A DNA stretch of 47,085 bases from Candidatus Nomurabacteria bacterium RIFCSPLOWO2_01_FULL_39_18 (GCA_001787005.1 MFUV01000013.1:483-47567), one strand, 5' to 3'; shown: positions 29,415 to 38,634, counted from the stretch's first letter. The notes: a model not told the origin generated them from the letters alone. A program made the numbers and translations.

Positions 29415-31457
29415 TTAGTCAGCAATTGTTGCGTAATTTGTCTTGTAGTCTCCTAGATTAGCGGTGTACACTACAGCAGCTGTAGCAACATCTGATGTCG
29501 CCCAACCAAGTCCTGCTAGTAATGCTCGAAATCCTACGTTATCGATCGAAGGATTTTCGTCCGCCGAAATAGTAACTTTCAAGTTGAATGTTCCGGTCTT
29601 TCCTGACTTCAATTCGTACGCATTGGTCTCTAGCGTAAGATCGTCATCACTCTCCGTCAACACTGCAGAAATCTGAGCTGAAGGCGGTGTTACCGTTCCA
29701 GATGTCTGGACGTGGTATCCGACTTCTTCGGTTGTGCTTGGCGCAGTCGTTGTAGAACTCGTTGATGGGGTACCAGTCAAGGTGTCGCCATCAGGGATAT
29801 ACAACGTTACATCACCATAGTTGAACACATCAAAGATGAGCTCAAGTTCTACGCGGTCATTGTTCACACCGTCAATAGTGTAGGCGGTTGCGACCTGACT
29901 GTTTCCAACAAGTCGGAAACCGTTGTCATATAAGAGATGCGTTCCACCCGCAGGATCTGTTCCAGCAGCTGTAACTGTATCTCCAACTTCGTCTTCTGCC
30001 ACTGTTCCAGAAGTATCTACAGTAAGTTGGATGGTGTCGCCTTCGTTAGTCGCTCCATCAACATCCTGCATAGTTACCCAGAAAATCCATTCTTCTGCAT
30101 CTCCGCCGGCAATCGTGCGATTAAGATCGTCATAGGTTACAGCTCCACCAGCAACAACATCCTCTTTTTCACTGATTCGCACTCCATCTACCTCTATCCA
30201 TGAAGAGACAACAACAACAGATTCATCTCCGCTTCCTCCGCTTGCTGTGATGGTTGACACAACTTCATCTACCCAGATATCGGAATCACCTGATGCGTCA
30301 AAAAGGACTGATGTAATAGGGTGATCTGTATCTGTTGTGTCATCAGAGTCAAGAAGATGGACATCGTTAATCTCATCATCCTCGAGAGTCAATGTCAATT
30401 CTGCGTCATTTGCGGTGGCAAAAGAAGCAAAGTCAAACGTTTTTCCGTATGTACCAGCCGCTGCTACAGCCGCAGCTGAACCTGACTCAGTGGTAGTAAC
30501 TCCCTCAGCATCGGTAAAGCGAACGCTTAAGAGATCTACTCGCCAGTCATCAGAGTTGATATCGCCGCTGTCCAGACTGTTATTAGCTGTGACAGCTACA
30601 ACTAGATCGTCCTCATCTCCCGCTCTGATAATTGCGCCATCAAGACTGATTGACTTAGAGAAGTAGTTAGTGGTTGATTCTGAGAAGTCACTTGTGTCAA
30701 CGCGACCAACTTCTTCTCCCTTAAGCCATACAGACACCTCGCTTGCGTAGTCCTGCAGGTCTCGGTCGTCAGCTGTTGATGCCTGATGGAACTCAACCTT
30801 AACCGAATCAAGTTCTACGTCAGAGTCTTCGTCGGCTTCAACATCAACGTGGAGAATTTTTGCGTCCTCCTCCCCTTCCCCAACTTCTTCACTGGAGTAG
30901 GTTCCTCGTAGAGTTAGAGTGATATCGCCTGCTCCACCCTCCAAAGGACCTGATGTTGAAGGACCCGAACCACTACTGTCGCACTTTACGCCAGTTGTTG
31001 GACTATAGCCAGAAGTTGAAGTACAGCCTGCTGGTAGAGATCCGCCTCCTGAACATGGTTGCCCAGTAGTTACACTATACCCAGAGCTTGAAGTACAACC
31101 TGCTGGATAAGAACCACCACCGACAGAACCCATTAATGAAGCTTTCGTCAAAGGACCAACAACTCCGTCAGCCACAAGACCGTGAGCTGCCTGGTATGAC
31201 ATGACAGCTGCTTTGGTCATAGGACCAAATTTTCCATCAACTACAAGAGTAGCTCCACTGCCATTTAACGTAGCCTGGAGAGTCATCACGCAACTGGAAG
31301 CTGTTGAACCAGCCATTAAGGTTGGACAAGCAGAAAGCGCAGCCGCATCGGCGTTCGCCTTCTGTACAGCAACCATTCCGAATGTTACGAGTATCGCTGA
31401 TGCCAACACGACGAAGGCAAAAAGTTTTACTCCTTTTAAATTCAATATATTACTCAT
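29415..31457 (-). CDS. Secreted peptidoglycan-binding-domain protein, acidic, S-layer-like candidate
   Basis: Signal-like N-terminus; CVMTLQATLNGSGATLVVDGKFGPMTKAAVMSYQAAHGLVADGVVGPLTKASL (PG_binding_1); two PAGCTSxSGYSxTTGxxC repeats; ~500 aa Asp/Glu/Ser/Thr-rich region. Confidence 0.7.
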   Translation of the reverse strand: MSNILNLKGVKLFAFVVLASAILVTFGMVAVQKANADAAALSACPTLMAGSTASSCVMTLQATLNGSGATLVVDGKFGPMTKAAVMSYQAAHGLVADGVVGPLTKASLMGSVGGGSYPAGCTSSSGYSVTTGQPCSGGGSLPAGCTSTSGYSPTTGVKCDSSGSGPSTSGPLEGGAGDITLTLRGTYSSEEVGEGEEDAKILHVDVEADEDSDVELDSVKVEFHQASTADDRDLQDYASEVSVWLKGEEVGRVDTSDFSESTTNYFSKSISLDGAIIRAGDEDDLVVAVTANNSLDSGDINSDDWRVDLLSVRFTDAEGVTTTESGSAAAVAAAGTYGKTFDFASFATANDAELTLTLEDDEINDVHLLDSDDTTDTDHPITSVLFDASGDSDIWVDEVVSTITASGGSGDESVVVVSSWIEVDGVRISEKEDVVAGGAVTYDDLNRTIAGGDAEEWIFWVTMQDVDGATNEGDTIQLTVDTSGTVAEDEVGDTVTAAGTDPAGGTHLLYDNGFRLVGNSQVATAYTIDGVNNDRVELELIFDVFNYGDVTLYIPDGDTLTGTPSTSSTTTAPSTTEEVGYHVQTSGTVTPPSAQISAVLTESDDDLTLETNAYELKSGKTGTFNLKVTISADENPSIDNVGFRALLAGLGWATSDVATAAVVYTANLGDYKTNYATIAD

Positions 31458-31767
31458 AATATTTTTCTAATTACTACGCCATTAATTAGTTTCGACAAAA
31501 CTAAAAGCGTATTTTTCCTTTCATTATTTTCACCCGCTAATAAACTAATAATAAAGTAATAATGCAGCGGATAAATAAATAATGAACAGATGTAAACTAA
31601 AGCATTGAAAACAAAACTATTTAGTTTTCAATGACCTTTCCATTTGTTTTCACTGGAGTCCCCTTGTGATTTTTTCGACGAAATTACAAGAAAGAATAAA
31701 GAGAAAACAAATATAACTTGCGAATACGCAACACACACAAAAATGTGCAACACGTAAACACAGCTAC

Positions 31768-31795
31768 ATTATAATATACCCCCAAAATACGGCAA
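31768..31795 (-). promoter_or_regulatory. Putative promoter giving a ~300-nt 5' UTR to the 29415-31457 gene
   Basis: Minus strand TTGCCG, 16-nt spacer, TATAAT. Confidence 0.45.
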
Positions 31796-31894
31796 TATAT
31801 TATGTGGATAACTCACTTTATCAGCGAATCAAGGGTCTAAAAACCCAAGTATCCATAAACTCATAGTCGCATATTCCTAGACAAAATGCAAGGG

Positions 31895-32719
31895 TTAAGA
31901 AGCAAAATATCTGCTCCAGCGCTTCTCCCCCGTCTTATTGAGGATGCCTTCTTTTACCATAGATATTAATTCTCTCTGTATTGTCTTTTCACTACAAGAA
32001 ATCAGCGATTCTGCTTGCATTGGAAGTCCTTGAGCTTTCTTCTTGATGTCCGTTATCGTAAGACCATTTGCATCCATTTTAATAATATGGACAATTTCTT
32101 CTCGTCTTTGTCTTTTTAATATATCAAAGTTATTTCTGGCTAAATTTATAGATCCACCTAAGGAACGAGCTAAGGTCTTATCGGACAAAGCCTTCATTAA
32201 AGTACTGCCCTTCTGTAAACCTATTCGAGTGCTTGTTTGAACTGTGCTAGGAAATTTTTGATGTCCTTTAGACTGTTCCCCCACGCTTTTTGGGAAAATA
32301 AATTTACTGTCTGGTTTCTTCCCACTGCTAGGATCAGAATCAAGAAAATGCTCTTCGAGCCAAGTTGACTTTATTTGCCCATATTCTTTCATAGACTGCT
32401 CCAAAGAAAGGAATTCTTTCTTTAGAATATTGAAGTTCATTTCAGAAATTAAATTAATAGCAGATGCTATGTCCAAAAGAGACATCACCTCGGTAATCTT
32501 TGGAATAGCTTGTGTTGGGATAGAATTTACATCTGAGATAATTTCTGCTCCCAATGTTCTTAACCTATTTCTAAGTGGTTCTTCTTTATCTATCATGTCC
32601 GTTACCATATAAAGAGCCATAATAAGCTTATTAACCTTATTGTATGGGATAGAAAAATGCCTGTCCTTTATGAAAAGGTCTTGGCTGGAGTCCTTTATAT
32701 TTCTATCCTCTTCTAGCAT
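31895..32719 (-). CDS. Winged-helix/HTH regulator-like protein
   Basis: C-terminal REEIVHIIKMDANGLTITDIKKKAQGLPMQAESLISCSEKTIQRELISMVKEGILNKTGEKRWSRYF. Confidence 0.55.
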   Translation of the reverse strand: MLEEDRNIKDSSQDLFIKDRHFSIPYNKVNKLIMALYMVTDMIDKEEPLRNRLRTLGAEIISDVNSIPTQAIPKITEVMSLLDIASAINLISEMNFNILKKEFLSLEQSMKEYGQIKSTWLEEHFLDSDPSSGKKPDSKFIFPKSVGEQSKGHQKFPSTVQTSTRIGLQKGSTLMKALSDKTLARSLGGSINLARNNFDILKRQRREEIVHIIKMDANGLTITDIKKKAQGLPMQAESLISCSEKTIQRELISMVKEGILNKTGEKRWSRYFAS

Positions 32720-32838
32720 ATGTCCATTATATATAAGACAAAGGAAATTGTCAAGGACAAGCTATGTACATTCAGCCGTGATAATTTTTAAAATGCACAC
32801 ATAATTTCCTGCTGGAAATTTGCTCTGCTCGTCACTCA

Positions 32839-32873
32839 AGAAAATAATAAGCGGATTACCGCTTTTATTTTCT
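32839..32873. repeat. Strong intergenic hairpin
   Basis: agaaaataataagcgg / ccgcttttattttct, 15-bp stem with one bulge. Confidence 0.6.
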
Positions 32874-32924
32874 AAGCTCCTGTGCAAGGCATTTAAAAAA
32901 CTATCTCCGGCTGAACTTGGTTTA

Positions 32925-32959
32925 CTAGAAGCTAGAACCTAGCACCTAGAACCTAAAGC
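32925..32959. repeat. Degenerate heptanucleotide tandem repeat (CTAGAAC-like, 5 units)
   Basis: ctagaag ctagaac ctagcac ctagaac ctaaagc. Confidence 0.65.
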
Positions 32960-33025
32960 ATGTTAAAATACTTGCATAGTAAAAAATGTCAGTCCTGGGC
33001 TGGTTCGCTTTGATACGGGGAAACT

Positions 33026-35203
33026 ATGAAAAAAAATAAAAACGATAAAAAATCTTCGGGACTGAAAAGTCAAACAAAACATGGAATCATGGCAGTCGTT
33101 TTTTTTGTTTTTGCATTGTTTTTTTTAATTTCTAAATTCAACATGGCGGGGATAGCGGGTGAATTTGTTTACGAGAAAATGCATTTTCTGCTTGGCATAG
33201 GCTATATTCTTCTCCCAGCCCTACTTGTCTTGCTTGGATTTTCATTTATGAAATCGGAGGCTCCAGACATCGGATGGAGAAGCGTGATAAGTAGCGCGAT
33301 GTTTCTCCTCTCTGGTCTCGGAATGATAGACATCGCCTTTCTTGATCATTCCGGCGGACTGCTGGGGGAAGTTCTATCAACACCTTTTGTTTATCTTTTT
33401 GATAATTTTGCGGGAATAATTTTTCTTGGTGCAATTTTAATAATTTCGATCCTGGTGATGTTTGATGAAAAATTGGACTTTGGTCTGCTTTTCAAAAACA
33501 TCTGGAATTTCGTCGCACAAAAAAGGGCGCAACCGGAAGAAAAGTTAGAGGAGTCGAAAGAAAATGAGGAAGAAGAAAAAGAATTTGTGCCAGATTCTAG
33601 TGAAACAAAAAAAGAAACTGCTGGAGAAAAAATAAAAAATGTCTTGGGTATTAACAAAAAAGATCAAGAGGAAGAAGAAATGCCGATTAAAAAAAGAAAG
33701 AGCGGATTGGTCTCCACCTACACGCCTCCTCCGCTTTCTCTCCTCGAAGAAGATCAAGGGAAACCGAATACGGGAGATGTTAAAGCAAATTCAAATATTA
33801 TCAGACGCACATTGGCAAATTTCGGCATTGAAGTTGAAATGGACGAAATAACAATCGGTCCGACAGTAACTCGCTATGCATTGAAGCCCGCCGAAGGTGT
33901 GAAACTTTCTCGCATTGTGGGGCTGCAAAATGATTTGGCCCTCGCGCTGGCAGCTCACCCGATTCGTATCGAAGCGCCCATCCCTGGCAAGTCATTGGTC
34001 GGCATAGAAATTCCAAACAGATCAAAATCAATAGTGGGCCTGGCGACTCTCCTTGGAGATGATAAATTCCAAAATTCTCCGAAGCCTTTAACGATAGCCC
34101 TTGGTCGTGGCATCTCTGGTAGGGCTGTATTCGGCAATCTAGTAAAAATGCCACATGTGTTGGTGGCCGGAACTACTGGTTCTGGAAAGTCAGTGACAAT
34201 TCATTCGATGATTGCTTCTCTCCTGTATCGAAACGGGCCTGATGATTTGAAATTTATTATGATCGATCCGAAGCGCGTGGAGCTCACTCTTTACAACAAT
34301 ATCCCCCACTTGCTTACTCCAGTTATTACTGAAGCTAAGAAAACTATCCTCGCCCTAAAGTGGGCAGCTAAAGAAATGGACCGCCGCTATGACATCTTGG
34401 AAGCAGAATCGGTGCGAGATATAGAGTCTTACCACAATAATGTTTGGAGTGTAAAACCAAAAAAAATGGAGAAGGATGATATGGGAATAGAAACTGAGGT
34501 TGATGCTGACCGTCTGCCATATATTGTCATCATTATTGATGAATTGGCAGATATCATGAGTTCATATCCAAGAGAGCTCGAATCCGCTATTGTGCGTTTA
34601 GCTCAAATGTCCAGAGCTGTCGGCATACATTTAATACTGTCTACCCAGCGTCCGGAAGTAAATGTTATTACTGGCTTGATAAAAGCCAATATTCCAGCAC
34701 GAGTTGCCCTGAAAGTGTCTTCGCAAGTGGATTCACGCACTATATTGGATACTGGCGGAGCAGAAAAGCTTCTAGGCGCCGGTGACATGCTTTATTCCTC
34801 TGGCGAAGCCCAACCAGAACGCCTACAGTCCGCATTTATCTCAGAGACTGAAGTCAAGAAAGTTGTAAAATATCTGGCGGACGAATATAAAGATGAAATT
34901 TCCGAAGAGATATCTCTCTCGCAGGGTTCTATCTCAAATGATAAAAGCATTTTTGAAAGCACGCTTGAGGATGAAGAAATCGATGATGAAATGTATGAAG
35001 AGGCTCGTTTGTGTGTAATAGAAGCAGGTCGTGCGTCAACTTCGTATCTCCAAAGAAAATTAAAGTTGGGATACGCGCGCGCCGCGCGACTGATGGATAA
35101 ATTGGAGGAACGCGGAGTTATCGGCCCAGGAGATGGCGCAAAACCAAGAGAAGTGTTGGAGAAAATTACGCATGATGAAAATGGAGATAATGTAATGCAA
35201 TGA
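33026..35203 (+). CDS. ftsK: DNA translocase FtsK/SpoIIIE
   Basis: N-terminal TM segments; MPHVLVAGTTGSGKSVTIHSMIASLLYR, FIMIDPKRVELTLYNNIPHLLTPVITE, IIIDELADIM, LSTQRPEVNVITGLIKANIPARVALKVSSQVDSRTILD; C-terminal gamma domain. Confidence 0.96.
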   Translation: MKKNKNDKKSSGLKSQTKHGIMAVVFFVFALFFLISKFNMAGIAGEFVYEKMHFLLGIGYILLPALLVLLGFSFMKSEAPDIGWRSVISSAMFLLSGLGMIDIAFLDHSGGLLGEVLSTPFVYLFDNFAGIIFLGAILIISILVMFDEKLDFGLLFKNIWNFVAQKRAQPEEKLEESKENEEEEKEFVPDSSETKKETAGEKIKNVLGINKKDQEEEEMPIKKRKSGLVSTYTPPPLSLLEEDQGKPNTGDVKANSNIIRRTLANFGIEVEMDEITIGPTVTRYALKPAEGVKLSRIVGLQNDLALALAAHPIRIEAPIPGKSLVGIEIPNRSKSIVGLATLLGDDKFQNSPKPLTIALGRGISGRAVFGNLVKMPHVLVAGTTGSGKSVTIHSMIASLLYRNGPDDLKFIMIDPKRVELTLYNNIPHLLTPVITEAKKTILALKWAAKEMDRRYDILEAESVRDIESYHNNVWSVKPKKMEKDDMGIETEVDADRLPYIVIIIDELADIMSSYPRELESAIVRLAQMSRAVGIHLILSTQRPEVNVITGLIKANIPARVALKVSSQVDSRTILDTGGAEKLLGAGDMLYSSGEAQPERLQSAFISETEVKKVVKYLADEYKDEISEEISLSQGSISNDKSIFESTLEDEEIDDEMYEEARLCVIEAGRASTSYLQRKLKLGYARAARLMDKLEERGVIGPGDGAKPREVLEKITHDENGDNVMQ

Positions 35204-35544
35204 ACAATCGTGCGAAAAAAATATTTCAGGTAGTAAGCCTTTCTGTCTTTTTCCTTCTTATTATTGGTTATGCTTTTTTTCGCTCTCATGATTTAATATT
35301 TGGAGTGCAAATCAAAAATGTAAATATAGAAGATGGAACAAAAGTAACAAGTAGTATTTTAGATATAACGGGAAACGCAAAAAGTGCAATAAAATTAAGT
35401 TTAAATGGACGAGAAATTTCGATAGATCAGACGGGAACTTTCAAAGAGACAATTGCGCTTTTGGAAGGATATAATATAATAAACATTAAAGCCGAAGACA
35501 AATTCGGAGACACCGATGAGAAAAATTACAAGTTAATTCATTAA
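35200..35544 (+). CDS. Membrane-anchored protein with Ig-like extracellular domain
   Basis: N-terminal TM then VNIEDGTKVTSSILDITGNAKSAIKLSLNGREISIDQTGTFKETIALLEGYNIINIKAEDKFG. Confidence 0.55.
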   Translation: MNNRAKKIFQVVSLSVFFLLIIGYAFFRSHDLIFGVQIKNVNIEDGTKVTSSILDITGNAKSAIKLSLNGREISIDQTGTFKETIALLEGYNIINIKAEDKFGDTDEKNYKLIH

Positions 35545-35575
35545 AATAATGAGCAGAGCGAATATATTTTAAGAA

Positions 35576-35673
35576 CCCCGTTAAATGATTTTCGCAAAGC
35601 AAAAATCAAAATCCAAAGGATTTTATTTAACAGGGTAAAGATTTTTATACTCACTACGTTCGTTAAAAATCAT
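35576..35673. repeat. Multi-hairpin (cruciform-capable) intergenic element upstream of recA
   Basis: CCCCGTTAAAT (35576-35586)/ATTTAACAGGG (35625-35635) enclosing GATTTTCGCaaaGCAAAAATC and AAAATCCaaaGGATTTT, then GATTTTTA...TAAAAATC. Confidence 0.6.
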
Positions 35674-35675
35674 TT

Positions 35676-36740
35676 ATGTTAAAGAAAAAAGAGAAGAAAG
35701 AAGATAAAACTGTGGGAATGGCAGTGCTCGAAGATACTTTGAAATCCATACAGACAAAATTCGGAGAAGGATCAATCATGAAATTCGGTGACTCTCCTAA
35801 AGTAGATGTCAATGTCATACCGACCGGCTCCATCGGACTAGATATGGCACTCGGAGTAGGTGGAATACCACGCGGTAGAATTATTGAAATATTTGGGCCT
35901 GAATCCTCCGGCAAGACTACGCTTTCGCTCCATATTGTGGGAGAAGCACAGAAACTCGGTGGAGTCTGCGCATATATAGATGCTGAACACGCAATGGACC
36001 CAGAATACACCAAGAAACTTGGAGTCAATATAAATAATTTACTTATTTCTCAACCGGACAACGGTGAACAAGCCCTTGAGATCGTGGAATCCTTAGTCCG
36101 CACTGGAAAGATTGACGTAATCGTCATTGATTCAGTTGCCGCATTAACTCCAAAGGATGAAATCGAGGGCGATATGGGGGCGTATCATGTGGGCAAGCAG
36201 GCCAGGCTGATGAGCCAAGCGCTCCGCAAGTTAACCGCGATAGTGGCGAGATCTAAAACTGTTGTTATCTTTATAAATCAGATTCGCATGCAAATCGGAG
36301 TAATGTTCGGCAACCCAGAGACTACTCCAGGCGGGAAAGCGCTGAAGTTTTATACCTCTGTACGATTGGACATCCGCAAAATTGCTCAAATTAAAAAGGG
36401 CGAAGAGGTGGTTGGTTCTCGCACCCGTGTAAAGATAGTAAAAAATAAAGTTGCCGCGCCGTTCAAGCAGACAGAGTTTGATATCATTTACAATGAGGGG
36501 ATTTCCAAAGAGGGGGAAATCATGGCACTCGGTGAGAAATTCAAAATTATTGAGAAAAGCGGAAATTCTTATTTTTTTGTACCCCCACCCGACCTCCCCC
36601 TTCTCAAGGGTGAGGAGAAGGTGGAAAAAACAAAATTGGGCGTGGGTTATGATTCTACTCGCACCTTCTTAAAAGAAAATAAGAAAATCTCGGATCAAAT
36701 ACTGAAAGAAATACGCAAAAAGTTTGCAGAGGAGGCGTAA
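35676..36740 (+). CDS. recA: Recombinase RecA, with an in-frame palindromic-repeat insertion near the C-terminus
   Basis: [45 protein letters not shown]...[21 protein letters not shown]. Confidence 0.97.
   Translation: MLKKKEKKEDKTVGMAVLEDTLKSIQTKFGEGSIMKFGDSPKVDVNVIPTGSIGLDMALGVGGIPRGRIIEIFGPESSGKTTLSLHIVGEAQKLGGVCAYIDAEHAMDPEYTKKLGVNINNLLISQPDNGEQALEIVESLVRTGKIDVIVIDSVAALTPKDEIEGDMGAYHVGKQARLMSQALRKLTAIVARSKTVVIFINQIRMQIGVMFGNPETTPGGKALKFYTSVRLDIRKIAQIKKGEEVVGSRTRVKIVKNKVAAPFKQTEFDIIYNEGISKEGEIMALGEKFKIIEKSGNSYFFVPPPDLPLLKGEEKVEKTKLGVGYDSTRTFLKENKKISDQILKEIRKKFAEEA
36579..36624 (+). repeat. Palindromic repeat, subfamily II, in recA coding sequence
   Basis: gtacccccacccgacctcccccttctcaagggtgaggagaaggtgg, aligning with 40161-40202 and with the reverse complements of 40566-40601 and 41548-41586. 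Confidence 0.8.
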
Positions 36741-36756
36741 AGGTGAAATCTGTAAT

Positions 36757-36800
36757 CCACCTCACCCCTGCCCCTCTCCAGAGTACCAGAGAGGGGAAAA
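36757..36800 (+). repeat. Palindromic repeat, subfamily I, left flank of DUF559 gene 1
   Basis: ccacctcacccctgcccctctccagagtaccagagaggggaaaa; 8-bp stem cccctctc/gagagggg. Confidence 0.85.
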
Positions 36801-37157
36801 TCAAATACTAGAAAGTCCTTTTATTGTTCCTTTGATTTCATCTAAAACTTCATGTAAATCTTTTTCTACTTCAGAATTCCAAAACCTGATAACATTTATA
36901 TATTTAGATTTTAAATATTCTGTTCTCGCCTTATCATATTCTTTATTTTCTTTTTTATTATGTATAGATCCGTCCAATTCTATCGCGAGTTTTATGGAAG
37001 GAGCATAAAAATCCACAATAAACATATCTATTGGATGTTGCCTTCTCCACTTCACGCCAAGATTATTATTTCTAAGTTTCTTCCAAAGTATTTGCTCTGT
37101 TTTCGTAGTTTCCTTTCGCAAATATCTTGCTTTGATTATTGTTTTTAATTTAGCCAC
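36801..37157 (-). CDS. DUF559 domain protein (Vsr-fold endonuclease-like)
   Basis: TKTEQILWKKLRNNNLGVKWRRQHPIDMFIVDFYAPSIKLAIELDGSIHNKKENKEYDKARTEYLKSKYINVIRFWNSEV. Confidence 0.85.
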   Translation of the reverse strand: MAKLKTIIKARYLRKETTKTEQILWKKLRNNNLGVKWRRQHPIDMFIVDFYAPSIKLAIELDGSIHNKKENKEYDKARTEYLKSKYINVIRFWNSEVEKDLHEVLDEIKGTIKGLSSI

Positions 37158-37190
37158 TTATTAATAATATATCATTTTTAGTATTTCGCA

Positions 37191-37235
37191 TTTTCCCCTC
37201 GCCATTAATATGGAGAGGGGTTGGGGGTGAGGTTG
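37191..37235 (-). repeat. Palindromic repeat, subfamily I, right flank of DUF559 gene 1 (inverted)
   Basis: Reverse complement caacctcacccccaacccctctccatattaatggcgaggggaaaa aligns with 36757-36800. Confidence 0.85.
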
Positions 37236-37267
37236 ATTTTATTAGATTTTCTGCTAGTATAACAGCC

Positions 37268-37849
37268 ATGTCTCAACTGCAATACAACGAAATCCGCGAG
37301 AAGAAAATAATAATCCACGACGACGAGCCGTGCGAGGTGGTGGAAAGCCACGTCGCCCGCACCCAGCAGAGAAAACCGCAAAATCAGGTCAAGCTGAAGA
37401 GCCTGATCTCCGGCAAGACTATTTCAGCAACCTTCCATGTGTCAGAATCTGCCGATGAGGCGGACATTAATAAGAAAGAAGTAACTTTTCTGTATTCTAA
37501 TAGAGGAGAATATTGGTTCTGTGACCCAAACGACAAAAGCAACAGATTTAAATTGGACGTTGTTCTCATCGGTGAAGCTGCAAAATTTCTAAAACAAAAC
37601 AGCAACGTCACTGCCCTGGTCTGGTCCAATGACAACGAAGAAGAAAAAATCATTAAAATAACTCTGCCGATAAAAATGAATTTCAGAGTAAAAGAAGCTC
37701 CGCCGGCAGTTCGGGGAGACACTTCTAAGGGAGGAAACAAGGTTATAACTCTCGAAAATGGTACAACCCTAAACGCTCCGATGTTTATAAACGAAGGAGA
37801 CACCGTCAGCATCAATACTGAAAATGGAGAGTATGTGGAACGAGTCTAG
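37268..37849 (+). CDS. efp: Translation elongation factor P
   Basis: KIIIHDDEPCEVVESHVARTQQRKPQNQVKLKSLISGKTISATFHVSESADEADI...ENGTTLNAPMFINEGDTVSINTENGEYVERV. Confidence 0.93.
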   Translation: MSQLQYNEIREKKIIIHDDEPCEVVESHVARTQQRKPQNQVKLKSLISGKTISATFHVSESADEADINKKEVTFLYSNRGEYWFCDPNDKSNRFKLDVVLIGEAAKFLKQNSNVTALVWSNDNEEEKIIKITLPIKMNFRVKEAPPAVRGDTSKGGNKVITLENGTTLNAPMFINEGDTVSINTENGEYVERV

Positions 37850-37965
37850 ATTCCAGAAAACGTAACTTTTCGAAGGGGTTTCGAGGCTGACGAGCCGAGA
37901 ACTTCAGGATTTTTTAAGCTTCAAAAATCCGTACCGAAGAAAAGTTTATGTTTTCTGGAATTTCT
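37850..37965. repeat. Large hairpin element filling the efp/rpsR convergent gap
   Basis: attccagaaaacgtaacttttcg pairs with cgaagaaaagtttatgttttctggaat; inner ggattttt/aaaaatcc. Confidence 0.7.
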
Positions 37966-38166
37966 CTATTTCACTAAAAAAGGTAGCAAGCCCAGGAAGC
38001 GGGCGTGTTTGATGGCGGAAGTCAGCCCGCGCTGATTTTTAGCTGTTACGCCAGTGCGCTTGTGACTCATGATTTTGCCATTAGGGTTTAGAAATTTCTT
38101 TAGAATTTCAATATCCTTGTAGTCTATGTACTTTATATTATTTGCTGAAAAATAATCTTGCTTCAT
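37966..38166 (-). CDS. rpsR: 30S ribosomal protein S18
   Basis: IKYIDYKDIEILKKFLNPNGKIMSHKRTGVTAKNQRGLTSAIKHARFLGLLPF. Confidence 0.95.
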   Translation of the reverse strand: MKQDYFSANNIKYIDYKDIEILKKFLNPNGKIMSHKRTGVTAKNQRGLTSAIKHARFLGLLPFLVK

Positions 38167-38175
38167 GTTTTTTTG

Positions 38176-38634
38176 TTAAAACGGTATATCTTCGGGATTA
38201 ATATCTTCTTCTGGATATTCAATGCTATCAATTTCTTCAGAAGCCTTGGATGATGGAGCTCCCCCACCGTTTGCGCCTCCAGAACCCCCAGAACTCATAC
38301 CTGTTCCTTTCGGACCAAACTGCGTGCGATCTGCAACGATCTCTGTGCGATATTTCTTCTCTCCGCTCGTCTTGTCATCCCAGCTTCTAGTTTGTATTCT
38401 GCCCTCTACTAATATTGAACTGCCTTTCTTCATATACTGCGCGACGGTCTCTGCTTGGCGTCCGAAAACTACAATATTGTGATAGTCAGCAGATTCTTGG
38501 CGCACGCCACTTTTATCCTTCCAGACACGGTTGGTAGCAATAGAAAACGAACAGACCTTTATCCCGGAAGGAAGAGATTTCAGTTCTGGATCTCGAGTCA
38601 AATTTCCTATTAAAATTGCTTTATTTAAATACAT
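38176..38634 (-). CDS. ssb: Single-stranded DNA-binding protein
   Basis: MYLNKAILIGNLTRDPELKSLPSGIKVCSFSIATNRVWKD...EYPEEDINPEDIPF acidic tail. Confidence 0.96.
   Translation of the reverse strand: MYLNKAILIGNLTRDPELKSLPSGIKVCSFSIATNRVWKDKSGVRQESADYHNIVVFGRQAETVAQYMKKGSSILVEGRIQTRSWDDKTSGEKKYRTEIVADRTQFGPKGTGMSSGGSGGANGGGAPSSKASEEIDSIEYPEEDINPEDIPF

Noticed and set aside
32925-32959. CRISPR-like interpretation of the heptamer array
   Set aside because: Repeat unit is 7 nt with no spacers; no cas genes in the window.
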